From an uncultured bacterium (lineage in GTDB: Bacteria; Bacillota; Clostridia; Lachnospirales; Lachnospiraceae): a stretch of DNA of 50,830 nt. Below the pieces are notes generated by a model. The model was not told where the DNA came from. It was given only the letters and a program-made list of their open reading frames with translations, and did no database searches. The position numbers and the translations under genes are program-made. Each line of letters opens with the position of its first letter. The first letter of the stretch is position 1. Location of the stretch: contig CANRWP010000021.1 in NCBI GenBank assembly GCA_947643595.1, positions 1 to 50,830 of the forward strand. The letters are read 5' to 3'. Positions 43,707 to 50,830 of this stretch are shown in pieces.

Positions 43707-45290
43707 CTATCCATCAACTTTCACTTCGTTCCCCGCCTTGAAAGTGAATCGGATGTCGTCTCTGGCATAAACCGTGGCGTAGTCAAGGAGCGCCGTCCAA
43801 AGTTCCTCATCAAACTTTCCGCAGAAGCCGTCCAGCTTTTGCAGCCCACCGATGAACCGCATATAGGTTTTCCTCTTCCCCTGTCTGTCTGAAATCTCCC
43901 CGGATGCTTTTTCGTACCCGTCCCTGGCCGCCTCATACCGGGCGACCAGTTCATTGCGGCGTCTCTGGTATTCTTCCTGGTCCATGGCTTCAGCTTTGTT
44001 TTCCGCCACAATCCTTTTTACCATTTCCGCCACCATCTTCGTCTCAGTCAGAAACCGGCTCTGCTCCACCTCCAGCTCCGTAGTGTCGCATAATGTCCGC
44101 ATCATCACCTTGGTGTTCGCTATCAGCTCATCCTTTTCCGGGATGACCGCATTGACGGCTTTCACGAAGGCATCCTTAATCTCGTCCTCGGTAAGGTGCG
44201 GCGTCCGGCATTTCTTATCGTTTTTAAACTTGCGGTTGCACTGGAAGATTACCCTGCGGTATTTGTCCTGCGAATGCCAAACCTTGGAGCCATACCAGTT
44301 CCCGCACTCGGAACACTTTATTTTTGAGGAAAATATGCTCGCGCTGCTGTACCTTGTGTCCATACTTTTCCGCCGCTCCATTTCCTCCTGCACCAGCTCC
44401 CATGTTTCGGGAGGGATGATTGCCTCGTGGTTCCCCTCCACATAATACTGCGGTATCTCCCCCTGGTTCTTCTTCCGCTTCTTCGTAAGGAAGTCTGCTG
44501 TGTACTGCTTCTGCAGGAGCGCGTCCCCTTTGTACTTCTCGTTGGTGAGGATGCTCTTGACGGAACTCTGGTGCCAGGTGTCCTTCCCCGCAGGGCTCTT
44601 GATGCCAAGCCCCGTCAGCTTCTTGCCGATGGCATACGGGCTCAGTCCCTGCAGGAAAAGCTGGTATATCAGCTTTACCGTTTCCGCCTGCTCCGGGTTC
44701 ACTCTCAGGCTACCGTCCTCGCCTTTCTCATATCCGAGGAAAGTGCTGTAGGCAAGGCTGCCTTTGCCGTCCGCAAACTGCTTCCGCTTTCCCCATGTGG
44801 TGTTCTCTGAAATGCTCCTTGACTCCTCCTGCGCAAGGGAACTCATGATGGTGATGAGCAGCTCCCCCTTGGAATCCAGCGTGTAGATGTTCTCTTTTTC
44901 AAAATAAACCTCGATGCCCTTCTCCTTCAGCTTCCTTACTGTCGTTAAGGAATCCACTGTATTCCTTGCGAACCGGCTGACCGATTTCGTGATGATGAGG
45001 TCAATCTTCCCGTCCAGGGCATCCTCAATCATCTGGTTAAAACCGTCGCGCTTTTTTGTGTTCGTTGCAGAGATGCCTTCGTCCGTATACACCCCGGCAA
45101 ATTCCCAATCCTCCCGGCCGTTTATGTACCGGGTATAATAATCGACCTGCGCCTCATAGCTTGTCGCCTGTTCCTCGGAATCCGTGGATACCCTCGCATA
45201 CCCCGCCGTCTTCCGCTTTTTCGCCGCCGCAATCGGCCTGGAGTCAAACCGGTTCAGCGTGGCGGGTATGGTTGTTACTTTCTTTGCCAT
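43707..45290 (-). CDS. Large serine recombinase 2 (resolvase/integrase family)
   Basis: This 527-aa recombinase has the N-terminal resolvase domain with the catalytic Ser35 in GYARVSTDSEEQ. YTDEGISATNTKKRDGFNQM and KSVSRFARNTVDSLT follow. A recombinase domain (about 185-290) and a zinc ribbon (CSECGNWYGSKVW..CNRKFKNDKKC) come next, with a C-terminal coiled coil after that. Such enzymes integrate or excise prophages and transposons without host factors. It overlaps the first recombinase gene by 16 bases, with AAGGTGG before the ATG. Whether both enzymes are needed, or one controls direction, is unknown. Confidence 0.9.
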   Translation of the reverse strand: MAKKVTTIPATLNRFDSRPIAAAKKRKTAGYARVSTDSEEQATSYEAQVDYYTRYINGREDWEFAGVYTDEGISATNTKKRDGFNQMIEDALDGKIDLIITKSVSRFARNTVDSLTTVRKLKEKGIEVYFEKENIYTLDSKGELLITIMSSLAQEESRSISENTTWGKRKQFADGKGSLAYSTFLGYEKGEDGSLRVNPEQAETVKLIYQLFLQGLSPYAIGKKLTGLGIKSPAGKDTWHQSSVKSILTNEKYKGDALLQKQYTADFLTKKRKKNQGEIPQYYVEGNHEAIIPPETWELVQEEMERRKSMDTRYSSASIFSSKIKCSECGNWYGSKVWHSQDKYRRVIFQCNRKFKNDKKCRTPHLTEDEIKDAFVKAVNAVIPEKDELIANTKVMMRTLCDTTELEVEQSRFLTETKMVAEMVKRIVAENKAEAMDQEEYQRRRNELVARYEAARDGYEKASGEISDRQGKRKTYMRFIGGLQKLDGFCGKFDEELWTALLDYATVYARDDIRFTFKAGNEVKVDG

Positions 45291-46786
45291 TCTGCCACCT
45301 TCCCATCCGTAAAGTGAAATTCAAACCTGTCCCCGTATGCCGTCACTCCCGCAATCTCCTTTACAAAGCGGGGTTCGTAATCCTCCCGCCCCAGGACTTC
45401 CGCCGCTGCCTTTCGGAATTCATCATCCAGCAGCCTACGGAAGGAACACCCCCGGCACACCCAAACCTTATATTTTTCCTTCTGCCCATTCGGGCCCATC
45501 TTCCAGTAATCGCATTCCAGTTTCCTGCCGCAGCACCCGCAGGTGATTTTCTGCGAAAATGCGCTGCGGCCTCTTTGGTATGCCCGCATGACCACTCTTG
45601 CCTTCCCGCTTTTCATGCGGAACTCAATGCGGTCTGCATTTATGACAATCTGCTCGACTTCCCTCCGGACTGCCGCCCCGTCAAAGGCGGCAAGCTCCAG
45701 TGCGGCGGCCGCCGCCTGCTCCAGCTCCGTTTCATAGACCGGCCGGAGCCCGCACATATCTTTCCCTTTGCGCTCCCTGGTATTGCAGTTCCATTTCTTG
45801 CCGTACTTCGTGGTGCGCCTGCTCACCGAACGGCCGCATTCCCCGCATTTCACCAGTCCGGAAAAAGCCGTGAGCGTGGGGTTTTTATTGGCGGCGGCAT
45901 CCGCCCACTGCTCCCGTATGAGCTTCGCCTTTTCAAAATCTGCCTGCGGGATGAGCGGCTCGAACATACCCTCCACCATGTACATGGGCAGCTCGCCCTT
46001 ATTCCTTTTCCTCGTATGCCCCTCGGAAATAAAATTCTTCTGCAGGAGCATGGAGCCCGTATAGGACGGGTTCGTGAGGATGAACTTGATGGTGGAGTCG
46101 TCCATCGGGACTCCTTTCTGCCCCTTGATGCCCCTCTCCGAAAGTTCCTTTGCAATCCCATAGGCAGACGTGCCGGAAAGGTACTTTGCAAAAATCTCCT
46201 TTATGACTTTGCCCTGCTCTGGTATGACGCGGTACATTTCCCCGTCCCATTCATATCCGTATGGCGCTTTATGCCCGTTCGGGATGCCCTGTTCAAACCG
46301 TTTCCGGATGCCCCATTTCACATTCTCTGAAATACTGCGCGATTCCTCCTGTGCGAAAGATGCAAGCAGGGTGAGCAGCAGCTCCCCCTCGTCGGAAATG
46401 GAGTGGATGTTTTCCCTTTCAAAATAAACATCGATTCCAAGCTCCTTCAGGTGCCTCGTCACCGTCAGGGTGTCCACGGTATCCCTTGCAAAACGGCTGA
46501 CGGACTTTACCAGCACCATGTCAATCTTCCCGGCATCGCAGTCCGCAAGCAGCCTGTTGAAGTCGTCGCGGTGGCTTGTGTCCCTTCCGCTGATGCCCTC
46601 ATCCGCATATATGCCCGCAAACTCCCAATCAGGATTTTTTTGTATCAATCCGTTGTAATGGCTGACCTGCGCGGAAAGGGAATGGAGGAGCATTTCCGTC
46701 TCCATCGACACCCTGGCATAAGCCGCCACCCTCTTCCTCTTTTTCAGTTCCGGCAGAACCTGCCCGATTACGCTGATTCTCGGCAT
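45275..46786 (-). CDS. Large serine recombinase 1 (resolvase/integrase family)
   Basis: This 503-aa recombinase carries Ser27 in AAYARVSMETEM. YADEGISGRDTSHRDDFNRL and KSVSRFARDTVDTLT follow. A recombinase domain (PYGYEWDG...YLSGTSAYGIAKELSERG) and two zinc-binding regions (CGECGRSVSRR..CNTRERKGKDMC; CGCCGRKLECDYW..CRGC) are visible. The longer frame is rejected. The ATG at 46786 has AAGGAGGG upstream and begins one base after the SHOCT-like gene stops. It is related to, but clearly distinct from, its downstream neighbour. Together they are the likely integration machinery that entered comM. Confidence 0.92.
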   Translation of the reverse strand: MPRISVIGQVLPELKKRKRVAAYARVSMETEMLLHSLSAQVSHYNGLIQKNPDWEFAGIYADEGISGRDTSHRDDFNRLLADCDAGKIDMVLVKSVSRFARDTVDTLTVTRHLKELGIDVYFERENIHSISDEGELLLTLLASFAQEESRSISENVKWGIRKRFEQGIPNGHKAPYGYEWDGEMYRVIPEQGKVIKEIFAKYLSGTSAYGIAKELSERGIKGQKGVPMDDSTIKFILTNPSYTGSMLLQKNFISEGHTRKRNKGELPMYMVEGMFEPLIPQADFEKAKLIREQWADAAANKNPTLTAFSGLVKCGECGRSVSRRTTKYGKKWNCNTRERKGKDMCGLRPVYETELEQAAAAALELAAFDGAAVRREVEQIVINADRIEFRMKSGKARVVMRAYQRGRSAFSQKITCGCCGRKLECDYWKMGPNGQKEKYKVWVCRGCSFRRLLDDEFRKAAAEVLGREDYEPRFVKEIAGVTAYGDRFEFHFTDGKVAEWQRK

Positions 46787-46787
46787 A

Positions 46788-47006
46788 TCATCCCTCCTTG
46801 TCAGTGTCACATGATGCCATAGAACCAGCTTTATATCCACTTATTTCGGTCTGTAAACTAACCAAAATCGGGCGGTATTTTTCCCGGAAAATTGTATCAA
46901 TCTGACCGTACTCCTCTGCCGTCATCGCCCCCTGCTCCATGAGGGATTTCGCTATGTTCATGGTGGCGTGGTACATTTTCTCGTTCTGGAACTGCTCCTC
47001 ACTCAT
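46788..47006 (-). CDS. Small SHOCT-like protein upstream of recombinases
   Basis: The 72-aa protein contains a short motif typical of SHOCT-like segments (AKSLMEQGAMTAEEYGQIDT), usually an oligomerisation helix pair, plus a charged helix before it. Start ATG 47006 overlaps the upstream stop by eight bases (ATGAGTGA) and has GGAGCGG nearby; a longer frame to 47117 has no such support. It is co-transcribed with the recombinases and may be an accessory or directionality factor; this is inference from context. Confidence 0.7.
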   Translation of the reverse strand: MSEEQFQNEKMYHATMNIAKSLMEQGAMTAEEYGQIDTIFREKYRPILVSLQTEISGYKAGSMASCDTDKEG

Positions 47007-47406
47007 CCGCTCCACCCCCAAACCTGTCAGCCACATAACACGCATGACAGCAGTATTTCCGTCCGGCGTTCCCATAAGCAGTAAACGGCTTTTTGCAGTA
47101 AGCGCATATAAACCCATAATGCGCCCTGCGCTCCACCCTGTCCTGATGGCTGTTCCACCAGGCGTTCCGGCATTTATCGGAACAGAACTTCTTCATCTTC
47201 CGCCCCGGATTCTGCCTTACCTGTGCCCCGCAGCAAAGGCAGTTTCTTTTATCCCCGTCCGCAGTATCCGCAGCCCCGTTGAGCCCTTTCCTCCTGCAGA
47301 AGGACTTCACTGTATTTTCTGAAAGCCCAAGTTCCCGTGCGATCTTGACATATCCACAGCCGCCGGTCTTCATCCTCCGTACCTGTTCTTCCTGCCTGTC
47401 AGTCAT
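46999..47406 (-). CDS. HTH and zinc-finger protein (sigma-70-like helix, two zinc knuckles)
   Basis: The 135-aa protein has an N-terminal helix-turn-helix (VRRMKTGGCGYVKIARELGL, then SENTVKSFCRRKG, residues about 8-42). Two zinc-binding segments follow: CLCCGAQV with FCSDKCRNAWW, and CAYCKKPF with CCHACY. The HTH resembles sigma region 4, but the protein is too short to be a sigma factor. The ATG at 47406 follows AAGGAGGTG. It opens the recombinase operon and may regulate it or bind the att sites. Function is inferred only from domains and position. Confidence 0.7.
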   Translation of the reverse strand: MTDRQEEQVRRMKTGGCGYVKIARELGLSENTVKSFCRRKGLNGAADTADGDKRNCLCCGAQVRQNPGRKMKKFCSDKCRNAWWNSHQDRVERRAHYGFICAYCKKPFTAYGNAGRKYCCHACYVADRFGGGADE

Positions 47407-47476
47407 GGCCACACCTCCTTACCATACGGAGATTTCGCGGCGGTTTTGGATACCCATGCTCCCCCAAAAATATAAG

Positions 47477-47505
47477 TTGCAAATCTGCGGATTCAGAGTT
47501 AATAT
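47477..47505 (+). promoter_or_regulatory. Promoter of the 47535 gene, TATAAGTTG family
   Basis: The -35 TTGCAA (47477-47482) and -10 TAATAT (47500-47505) are 17 bases apart. The -35 box is preceded directly by TATAAG. A 31-base block spanning the -10 box and ribosome binding site (47495-47525) is 29/31 identical to one at 48459-48489. The expected leader before the ATG is only about 25 bases. Confidence 0.75.
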
Positions 47506-47525
47506 CCACCACTAAGGAAAGGAGG
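47495..47525 (+). repeat. 31-bp promoter/RBS block, copy 1
   Basis: This block, AGAGTTAATAT..CACCACTAAGGAA..GGAGG, recurs at 48459-48489 with two differences, at the same distance (24 bases) from an upstream TATAAGTTG. It links the control of two small plus-strand genes of the element. Confidence 0.85.
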
Positions 47526-47534
47526 GAGACCACC

Positions 47535-47843
47535 ATGGATAAGGATTCAGTAATGTACCAGTTGATGAACCTGCGTGTGAATACCATTTTAAACAGCATC
47601 CAGGCCGCAGACGAAGAATACCAGGAGATTCAGCGTATGTCCGATGTTTACTCCGGCCAGCTTGATGCCATGGACCTGCCAAGGGAAACCCGGCTGCTCA
47701 TTGACAAATATGTCAGCGAACAGAACGCCCTCGGCGCACGGTATGGCGCACTTGCCTATCTGCTCGGCTTTTCGGACTGCATAGAGCTGTTCCGCAGCCG
47801 CATTGGCATTGAAGGCTGTGCAAAAATTGTTTTGGAAAAGTAA
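47535..47843 (+). CDS. Small protein of unknown function in element
   Basis: The 102-aa protein is acidic and mostly helical (about 1-45 and 50-95), with a hydrophobic middle (YGALAYLLGFSDCIELF). I do not recognise a family with confidence; its general shape is like small helical proteins common in Lachnospiraceae mobile elements. It is transcribed away from the recombinase operon, with GGAGGGAGACCACC before the ATG. It shares its promoter/RBS block with the HTH gene at 48497 and ends at a two-way terminator. Confidence 0.7.
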   Translation: MDKDSVMYQLMNLRVNTILNSIQAADEEYQEIQRMSDVYSGQLDAMDLPRETRLLIDKYVSEQNALGARYGALAYLLGFSDCIELFRSRIGIEGCAKIVLEK

Positions 47844-47856
47844 CAGTTATACAAAA

Positions 47857-47903
47857 ATAAGGGAATGCCTGTGGAAGCACTATGCCCACCTGCATTCCCT
47901 TAT
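47857..47903. terminator. Bidirectional terminator
   Basis: ATAAGGGAATGC (47857-47868) pairs with GCATTCCCTTAT (47892-47903), and an inner stem GTGG/CCAC stabilises the loop. T-rich flanks occur on both sides. It serves the plus-strand gene ending at 47843 and the minus-strand gene ending at 47931. Confidence 0.85.
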
Positions 47904-47930
47904 CTTTATATGGAAAAATCACAAAGCCGG

Positions 47931-48296
47931 TTAAAAACTACATCCCGCCTTACTCATAAATTCCTGTTTCTTCAACCCATAGGATTCTTTAATTTCCTCC
48001 GGTATACAGCGGAAAATTTCAGCGTACGCCAGCTCGACCAGCGGGGTACCACTGGCATATTCAAGAATCTGCTGGCATACCCACTCATCCCACAGGTCAC
48101 GGAACATCGCCTCGCTGCTTCTGAAAGTTTTTACAGACTCGAACCCTCCAGGCAGCTTATAGTACCGCAGCTTGACAAAACCAAACCGCCCTGCATCCAG
48201 CACCAGTGTATCTTCTTCCACATACGCCCCTTCAAATGCCTCTGCCACCTTCCTGCATAGCTCCCGCTCATCTGCCGATATGTAATCCCCTGCCAT
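47931..48296 (-). CDS. Small protein of unknown function in element
   Basis: The 121-aa protein is alpha/beta in appearance: an N-terminal helix (ISADERELCRKVAEAFEGAY), beta-strands (LVLDAGRFGFVKLRYYKL) and two C-terminal helices. No family is recognised. The ATG at 48296 follows GGAGGAGGTGAAAATAA, a strong site. Its promoter (48343-48371) belongs to the TATAAGTTG family of this element. It converges with the 47535 gene at the shared terminator. A role in accessory or phage-host functions is a guess. Confidence 0.65.
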   Translation of the reverse strand: MAGDYISADERELCRKVAEAFEGAYVEEDTLVLDAGRFGFVKLRYYKLPGGFESVKTFRSSEAMFRDLWDEWVCQQILEYASGTPLVELAYAEIFRCIPEEIKESYGLKKQEFMSKAGCSF

Positions 48297-48342
48297 TTAT
48301 TTTCACCTCCTCCAACATCCTCCTGAGTCTTAATACACTGCT

Positions 48343-48371
48343 ATATAAACATAGTTTTTCACGGAATTCAA
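48343..48371 (-). promoter_or_regulatory. Promoter of the 47931 gene, TATAAGTTG family
   Basis: On the minus strand TTGAAT (48366-48371) and TTATAT (48343-48348) are 17 bases apart. TATAAG stands immediately before the -35 box, as in the two plus-strand promoters nearby, so three promoters within 1 kb share TATAAGTTG. Confidence 0.65.
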
Positions 48372-48440
48372 CTTATATTTCCTCGATTTCCTTTCCAGTC
48401 CGCCTTTCCCAATTTTTTTTGCAAATTTTCTTATTATAAG

Positions 48441-48469
48441 TTGATATATGTACGTTTTAGAGTTAATAT
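48441..48469 (+). promoter_or_regulatory. Promoter of the HTH gene, TATAAGTTG family
   Basis: TTGATA (48441-48446) and TAATAT (48464-48469) are 17 bases apart, preceded by TATAAG. It is the sister copy of the promoter at 47477. The intervening region 48372-48434 shows no other feature. Confidence 0.75.
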
Positions 48470-48489
48470 TCACCACTAAGGAAGGGAGG
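48459..48489 (+). repeat. 31-bp promoter/RBS block, copy 2
   Basis: The block is 29/31 identical to 47495-47525 and at the same spacing from TATAAGTTG. It includes the -10 box and a GGAAGGGAGG ribosome binding site eight bases before the ATG of the HTH gene. Confidence 0.85.
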
Positions 48490-48496
48490 AATCACT

Positions 48497-48754
48497 ATGG
48501 TAACCAGAAAGACACCTGCATCTCTTGACGCCATCCTGTCAGGCCAGAAAATACACGGCAGAATCCTACAGAGTGGCTACAGCATAAAAGAAATACAGAA
48601 TATGCTTGGTCTGGAATGCCCACAGTCTGTATACCGATGGCTCAAAGGCCGGTCCATGCCGTCAATAGACAATCTTTATATGCTCAGTCAGATTTTGGAC
48701 GTACATATGGAGGACCTGCTTGTATCAATGGATGCCGCAGATCATTCCGTCTAA
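48497..48754 (+). CDS. Cro/C1 (XRE)-like helix-turn-helix protein
   Basis: The 85-aa protein carries an HTH of the XRE type: GYSIKEIQNMLGLECPQSVY then RWLKGRSMPSIDNLYMLSQI (residues about 30-75). The N-terminus (KTPASLDAILSG) is a short extension. It may repress promoters of this element, for instance those with the TATAAGTTG block, including its own; that is inference. It converges with the lysis operon, which runs the other way. Confidence 0.85.
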   Translation: MVTRKTPASLDAILSGQKIHGRILQSGYSIKEIQNMLGLECPQSVYRWLKGRSMPSIDNLYMLSQILDVHMEDLLVSMDAADHSV

Positions 48755-48785
48755 AGCGCGGCACCCGTTCTCCGATACCGCCCCA

Positions 48786-48828
48786 CAAAAAAATGCCCGC
48801 GGAAAGCTGTGTGCCATCCGCGGGCATT
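48786..48828 (-). terminator. Terminator after the endolysin gene
   Basis: On the minus strand AATGCCCGCGGA pairs perfectly with TCCGCGGGCATT (48792-48828), followed by a run of T. This strong terminator closes the holin-endolysin transcript 20 bases after its stop codon. It may also slow transcripts from the opposite side. Confidence 0.92.
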
Positions 48829-48848
48829 GCCATTACCAAAATCGTATA

Positions 48849-50201
48849 TTACACTCTCGTTGTATGGTCAAGCGAAATCCAGCCATCCCTTTTATCCTGG
48901 CAGGATTTCAGCAGCCCCCACTTTGACGCACCCTCCCCGTCTGCCTCCTCGACAATGGTAAAACTACCTATGCCCGTATACCGTCCTGTCTTTGCATACC
49001 CGGTTCCAGGCCCCCTGCGGATATTCAGGTCTGGGATATTTACCCTGACCATATAGGGCGCAGAGATGGTAAGGCTCTCCATGAACTGCACTTTCCCCTC
49101 ATCCATGACGGCTTTCAGGATAGCAAGGATTTTTTCCCCATATCCGGCTCCCGCCGCCCATCCCTTCCCAGCCGGGTTCTCCTTCTGCCCAAGCCACTCC
49201 ACATACTCTGCACATCCCCTCGTGACATATTTGAACCGCGGGTCAATGCAGTCGTTCGCTAACGCATCCTTCGAAGCGTAGGCTTTCAGATGCTGCACCT
49301 GCATCCGGATGCCGAGCTGCGGCGTGTCAAAGGAATTCCCCTTCATCCCATTGGAAGTCACGCCCATGCCGCAGAAATTGTTCTGTGAGAGCGTAACCGC
49401 AGAGCCGGAAAAAGTAAAGTTCCCCGTCTCAAGGCAGGACTGCGCAAAGGCAATATCGCCCCTCACTCCCTCTGCCCTGCCTTCGGAAAGATACAGCGGA
49501 ATCATGCCAAGGACGGACTGCACCACATCTGGATTCTTCTTTTTGAGATATTCCCTCATCTGCTCTGCTGTGGCCACGGCATTCCCCATAATCTTCGTAT
49601 ATCCGTCCGTGCCAGAGGATGCGCCACTCATTGCCACCTTGACCGCCTTGCGGAATCCGTCCATCGTGTACCCCAAGCCAAGCTGCGTCCACAGATGCTC
49701 CGGGTCGCCATGGTTACTGGCAATGCCCCGGCTGTGCCCTTCCCTGTGGCTGATGATGACGCCATCCACCAACGGGTTCAGGCTGTATTTCCTACAGAGC
49801 ATGGCAAACAACTCCACCGCCGCCTCATAGGTTCTTTTTGCTACCGCTTTTGCCTCTGCCAAATTGGAACAGGTAAAGTTAGAGCCCGCCGTGTACTTGA
49901 TACACGCAGGCTCGCACATTTCTACTCCGATATGGGTATTGTTCCCACTTCCTTTGTTTCCGCTTCCGCAATGCCACCCCCGGTGGTTCCAAGGTAGTGT
50001 CTGGTATACCGTCCCATCATTGCCGTCAATAAATCCATGGACACATGAACTGGCATGTGACAGGCTGTTCCACGAATTGATGAACACGGACGCTTTCGGC
50101 TGCGGGCAGCCCACGGAATGGAGCATCAGCCCCTTGACCGTAATCTTCCGCCCTGCCGTATAGCAGGGATTTCTTGTCAGAATGTTTTCCACCAGTTTCA
50201 T
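48849..50201 (-). CDS. Phage endolysin: amidase + glucosaminidase + SH3-like domains
   Basis: The 450-aa enzyme should cut peptidoglycan at lysis. Residues about 15-175 form an N-acetylmuramoyl-L-alanine amidase-2 domain. His28 in VKGLMLHSVG, the acidic residue in NNTHIGVEMCE and the SNHGDPEHLW segment are catalytic or zinc-site candidates. Residues about 230-365 form a GH73-like glucosaminidase domain (RGDIAFAQSCLETGNFTFSG, SQNNFCGMG, GIRMQVQHLKAYASKDAL). The end (about 380-450) is an SH3-like wall-binding segment (VNIPDLNIRRGPGTGYAKTG). Two catalytic domains in one endolysin increase cutting sites. It lies 2 bases after holin. Confidence 0.9.
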   Translation of the reverse strand: MKLVENILTRNPCYTAGRKITVKGLMLHSVGCPQPKASVFINSWNSLSHASSCVHGFIDGNDGTVYQTLPWNHRGWHCGSGNKGSGNNTHIGVEMCEPACIKYTAGSNFTCSNLAEAKAVAKRTYEAAVELFAMLCRKYSLNPLVDGVIISHREGHSRGIASNHGDPEHLWTQLGLGYTMDGFRKAVKVAMSGASSGTDGYTKIMGNAVATAEQMREYLKKKNPDVVQSVLGMIPLYLSEGRAEGVRGDIAFAQSCLETGNFTFSGSAVTLSQNNFCGMGVTSNGMKGNSFDTPQLGIRMQVQHLKAYASKDALANDCIDPRFKYVTRGCAEYVEWLGQKENPAGKGWAAGAGYGEKILAILKAVMDEGKVQFMESLTISAPYMVRVNIPDLNIRRGPGTGYAKTGRYTGIGSFTIVEEADGEGASKWGLLKSCQDKRDGWISLDHTTRV

Positions 50202-50203
50202 AA

Positions 50204-50623
50204 TTATTCGTCCCCCTTCCCGTTCTCCGCCCTGTCATGGAGCTGTGCCAGGATATCCTTCAGTTTCTCCGGGATGGGAAGTCCCAGGTGTCCGGCATTC
50301 TCCAGAAGGCTCACGCCCTCATTAGAGATATAGAAAAAGATGACTGCCGTCCGCAGGACGCTCCCCGTGCCGATGACCTGCACATCAAGGATGTTGGCAA
50401 TCCCCACCAGCAGGAAGATCAGCACCTTCTTAGCGATGCCCTTGAAGCCTACCTCGCTGGACAGCTTCCTGTCTGCTGCGGCGCACATCACGCCCGTGAC
50501 ATAATCCACTGCCACAAATGCAATAAGCGCATACAGCAGACCATCACAGCCGCCGAGGAACCAGCCGAGCCATCCCCCGATGCCAGCGAAAATAAGTTGA
50601 ATTGTGTTCCAGAATTCCTTCAT
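50204..50623 (-). CDS. Phage holin (TcdE / holin-4 family)
   Basis: The 139-aa protein has about three membrane segments (about 9-25, 28-50 and 65-88). It carries the family-like stretch GCDGLLYALIAFVAVDYVTG, then GFKGIAKKVLIFLLVGIANI. The C-terminus is charged. Such holins make the membrane pore that releases the endolysin at lysis. The ATG at 50623 follows AAGGAGGGTTTCACT, a strong site. It is directly upstream of the endolysin gene. Confidence 0.9.
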   Translation of the reverse strand: MKEFWNTIQLIFAGIGGWLGWFLGGCDGLLYALIAFVAVDYVTGVMCAAADRKLSSEVGFKGIAKKVLIFLLVGIANILDVQVIGTGSVLRTAVIFFYISNEGVSLLENAGHLGLPIPEKLKDILAQLHDRAENGKGDE

Positions 50624-50650
50624 AGTGAAACCCTCCTTTAAAATTTTTTG

Positions 50651-50686
50651 TATAGAAAAAGCGGTCGCCCAATCCCGGACAACCGC
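50651..50686 (-). terminator. Terminator before the lysis module
   Basis: On the minus strand GCGGTTGTCC pairs with GGGCGACCGC (with two G-U pairs) around GGGATT and is followed by TTTTTC. The stem is perfect only on this strand, which gives its direction. It ends the upstream phage transcript, so the holin gene may need its own promoter or read-through. Confidence 0.85.
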
Positions 50687-50714
50687 CTGTTCCCATAAAA
50701 ATATTTAACTGTCC

Positions 50715-50830
50715 TTATGCGCATTCCACATACCGGATGAATGCCTTTCCGTTTCCTTCGTTCACACCTGTCTCTGTCTCCGCAGGGTAATATTTCCCGT
50801 TGTGGGTGAATGGCGCGACACCGTCCACAT
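50715..50830 (-). CDS. C-terminal end of a phage tail-region protein (partial)
   Basis: Only the last 38 codons lie in the window, on the minus strand, ending in TAA at 50715. The visible end includes FTHNGKYYPAETETG and GKAFIRYVECA. It lies just upstream of the terminator and the lysis genes, where tail fibre or tail accessory genes normally sit. The family cannot be named from this fragment. Confidence 0.55.
   Translation of the reverse strand, partial: VDGVAPFTHNGKYYPAETETGVNEGNGKAFIRYVECA

Noticed and set aside
47407..47476. Promoter of the recombinase operon
   Set aside because: The region must hold one, but the TATATT-like box has no matching -35 box, so no site is reported.

Overview
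The window is a chromosomal segment of a motile, low-GC-phylum anaerobe, most likely a flagellated member of the Lachnospiraceae (Clostridia). This is inferred from the gene order codY, a long fla/che operon, then rpsB-tsf; from Gram-positive flagellar genes (FliY, CheC, CheD, TIGR02530, DUF6115, FapA); and from strong AAGGAGG-type ribosome binding sites. No rRNA, tRNA or CRISPR array was found.

From 91 to 38101 nearly everything is on the minus strand, so transcription runs from high to low coordinates. codY (37310-38101) has its own extended -10 promoter and a terminator. After a second promoter comes a very long flagellar/chemotaxis operon. It encodes rod and basal-body proteins (flgB, flgC, fliE), the MS ring, switch and export ATPase (fliF, fliG, fliH, fliI, fliJ), a MotE/YlxF-like protein, fliK, flgD, a TIGR02530 gene and flgE. 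A 210-bp gap with a promoter follows. Then come motA, motB, fliL, the switch (fliM, fliY), cheY, the export gate (fliO, fliP, fliQ, fliR, flhB, flhA), flhF, flhG, a PilZ c-di-GMP protein, cheB, cheA, cheW, cheC, cheD, a small membrane protein and the motility sigma factor fliA. The distal end holds three poorly understood genes: fapA (DUF342), a DUF6115 coiled-coil gene and a membrane protein carrying only the LysM-like domain of MltG. I see no terminator before the rpsB promoter, so flagellar transcripts may read into rpsB-tsf (EF-Ts), which ends at a clear terminator. Many genes overlap or abut, implying translational coupling. cheR, chemoreceptors, flagellin and flbD are not in the window.

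Upstream of codY are topA (38204-40288), dprA (40371-41516) and the 3' part of a comM/yifB-type Mg-chelatase gene. The latter two are natural-transformation genes.

At about 42013-42055 the comM gene stops matching its family, and a mobile element begins that runs past the right edge. In order it carries an AT-rich TIR-domain gene next to the junction, two tandem large serine recombinases, a SHOCT-like small gene and an HTH/zinc-finger gene. Next come three small accessory genes, including a Cro/C1-like HTH gene, served by promoters that share an unusual TATAAGTTG block. The last part is a phage lysis module: a three-domain endolysin, a holin and the end of a tail-region gene. The element therefore looks like a serine-integrase prophage, or a phage-derived element, that has broken comM and carries a possible TIR defence gene at its edge.

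Start sites were chosen from visible ribosome binding sites and family alignments remembered from general knowledge; no database search was run.
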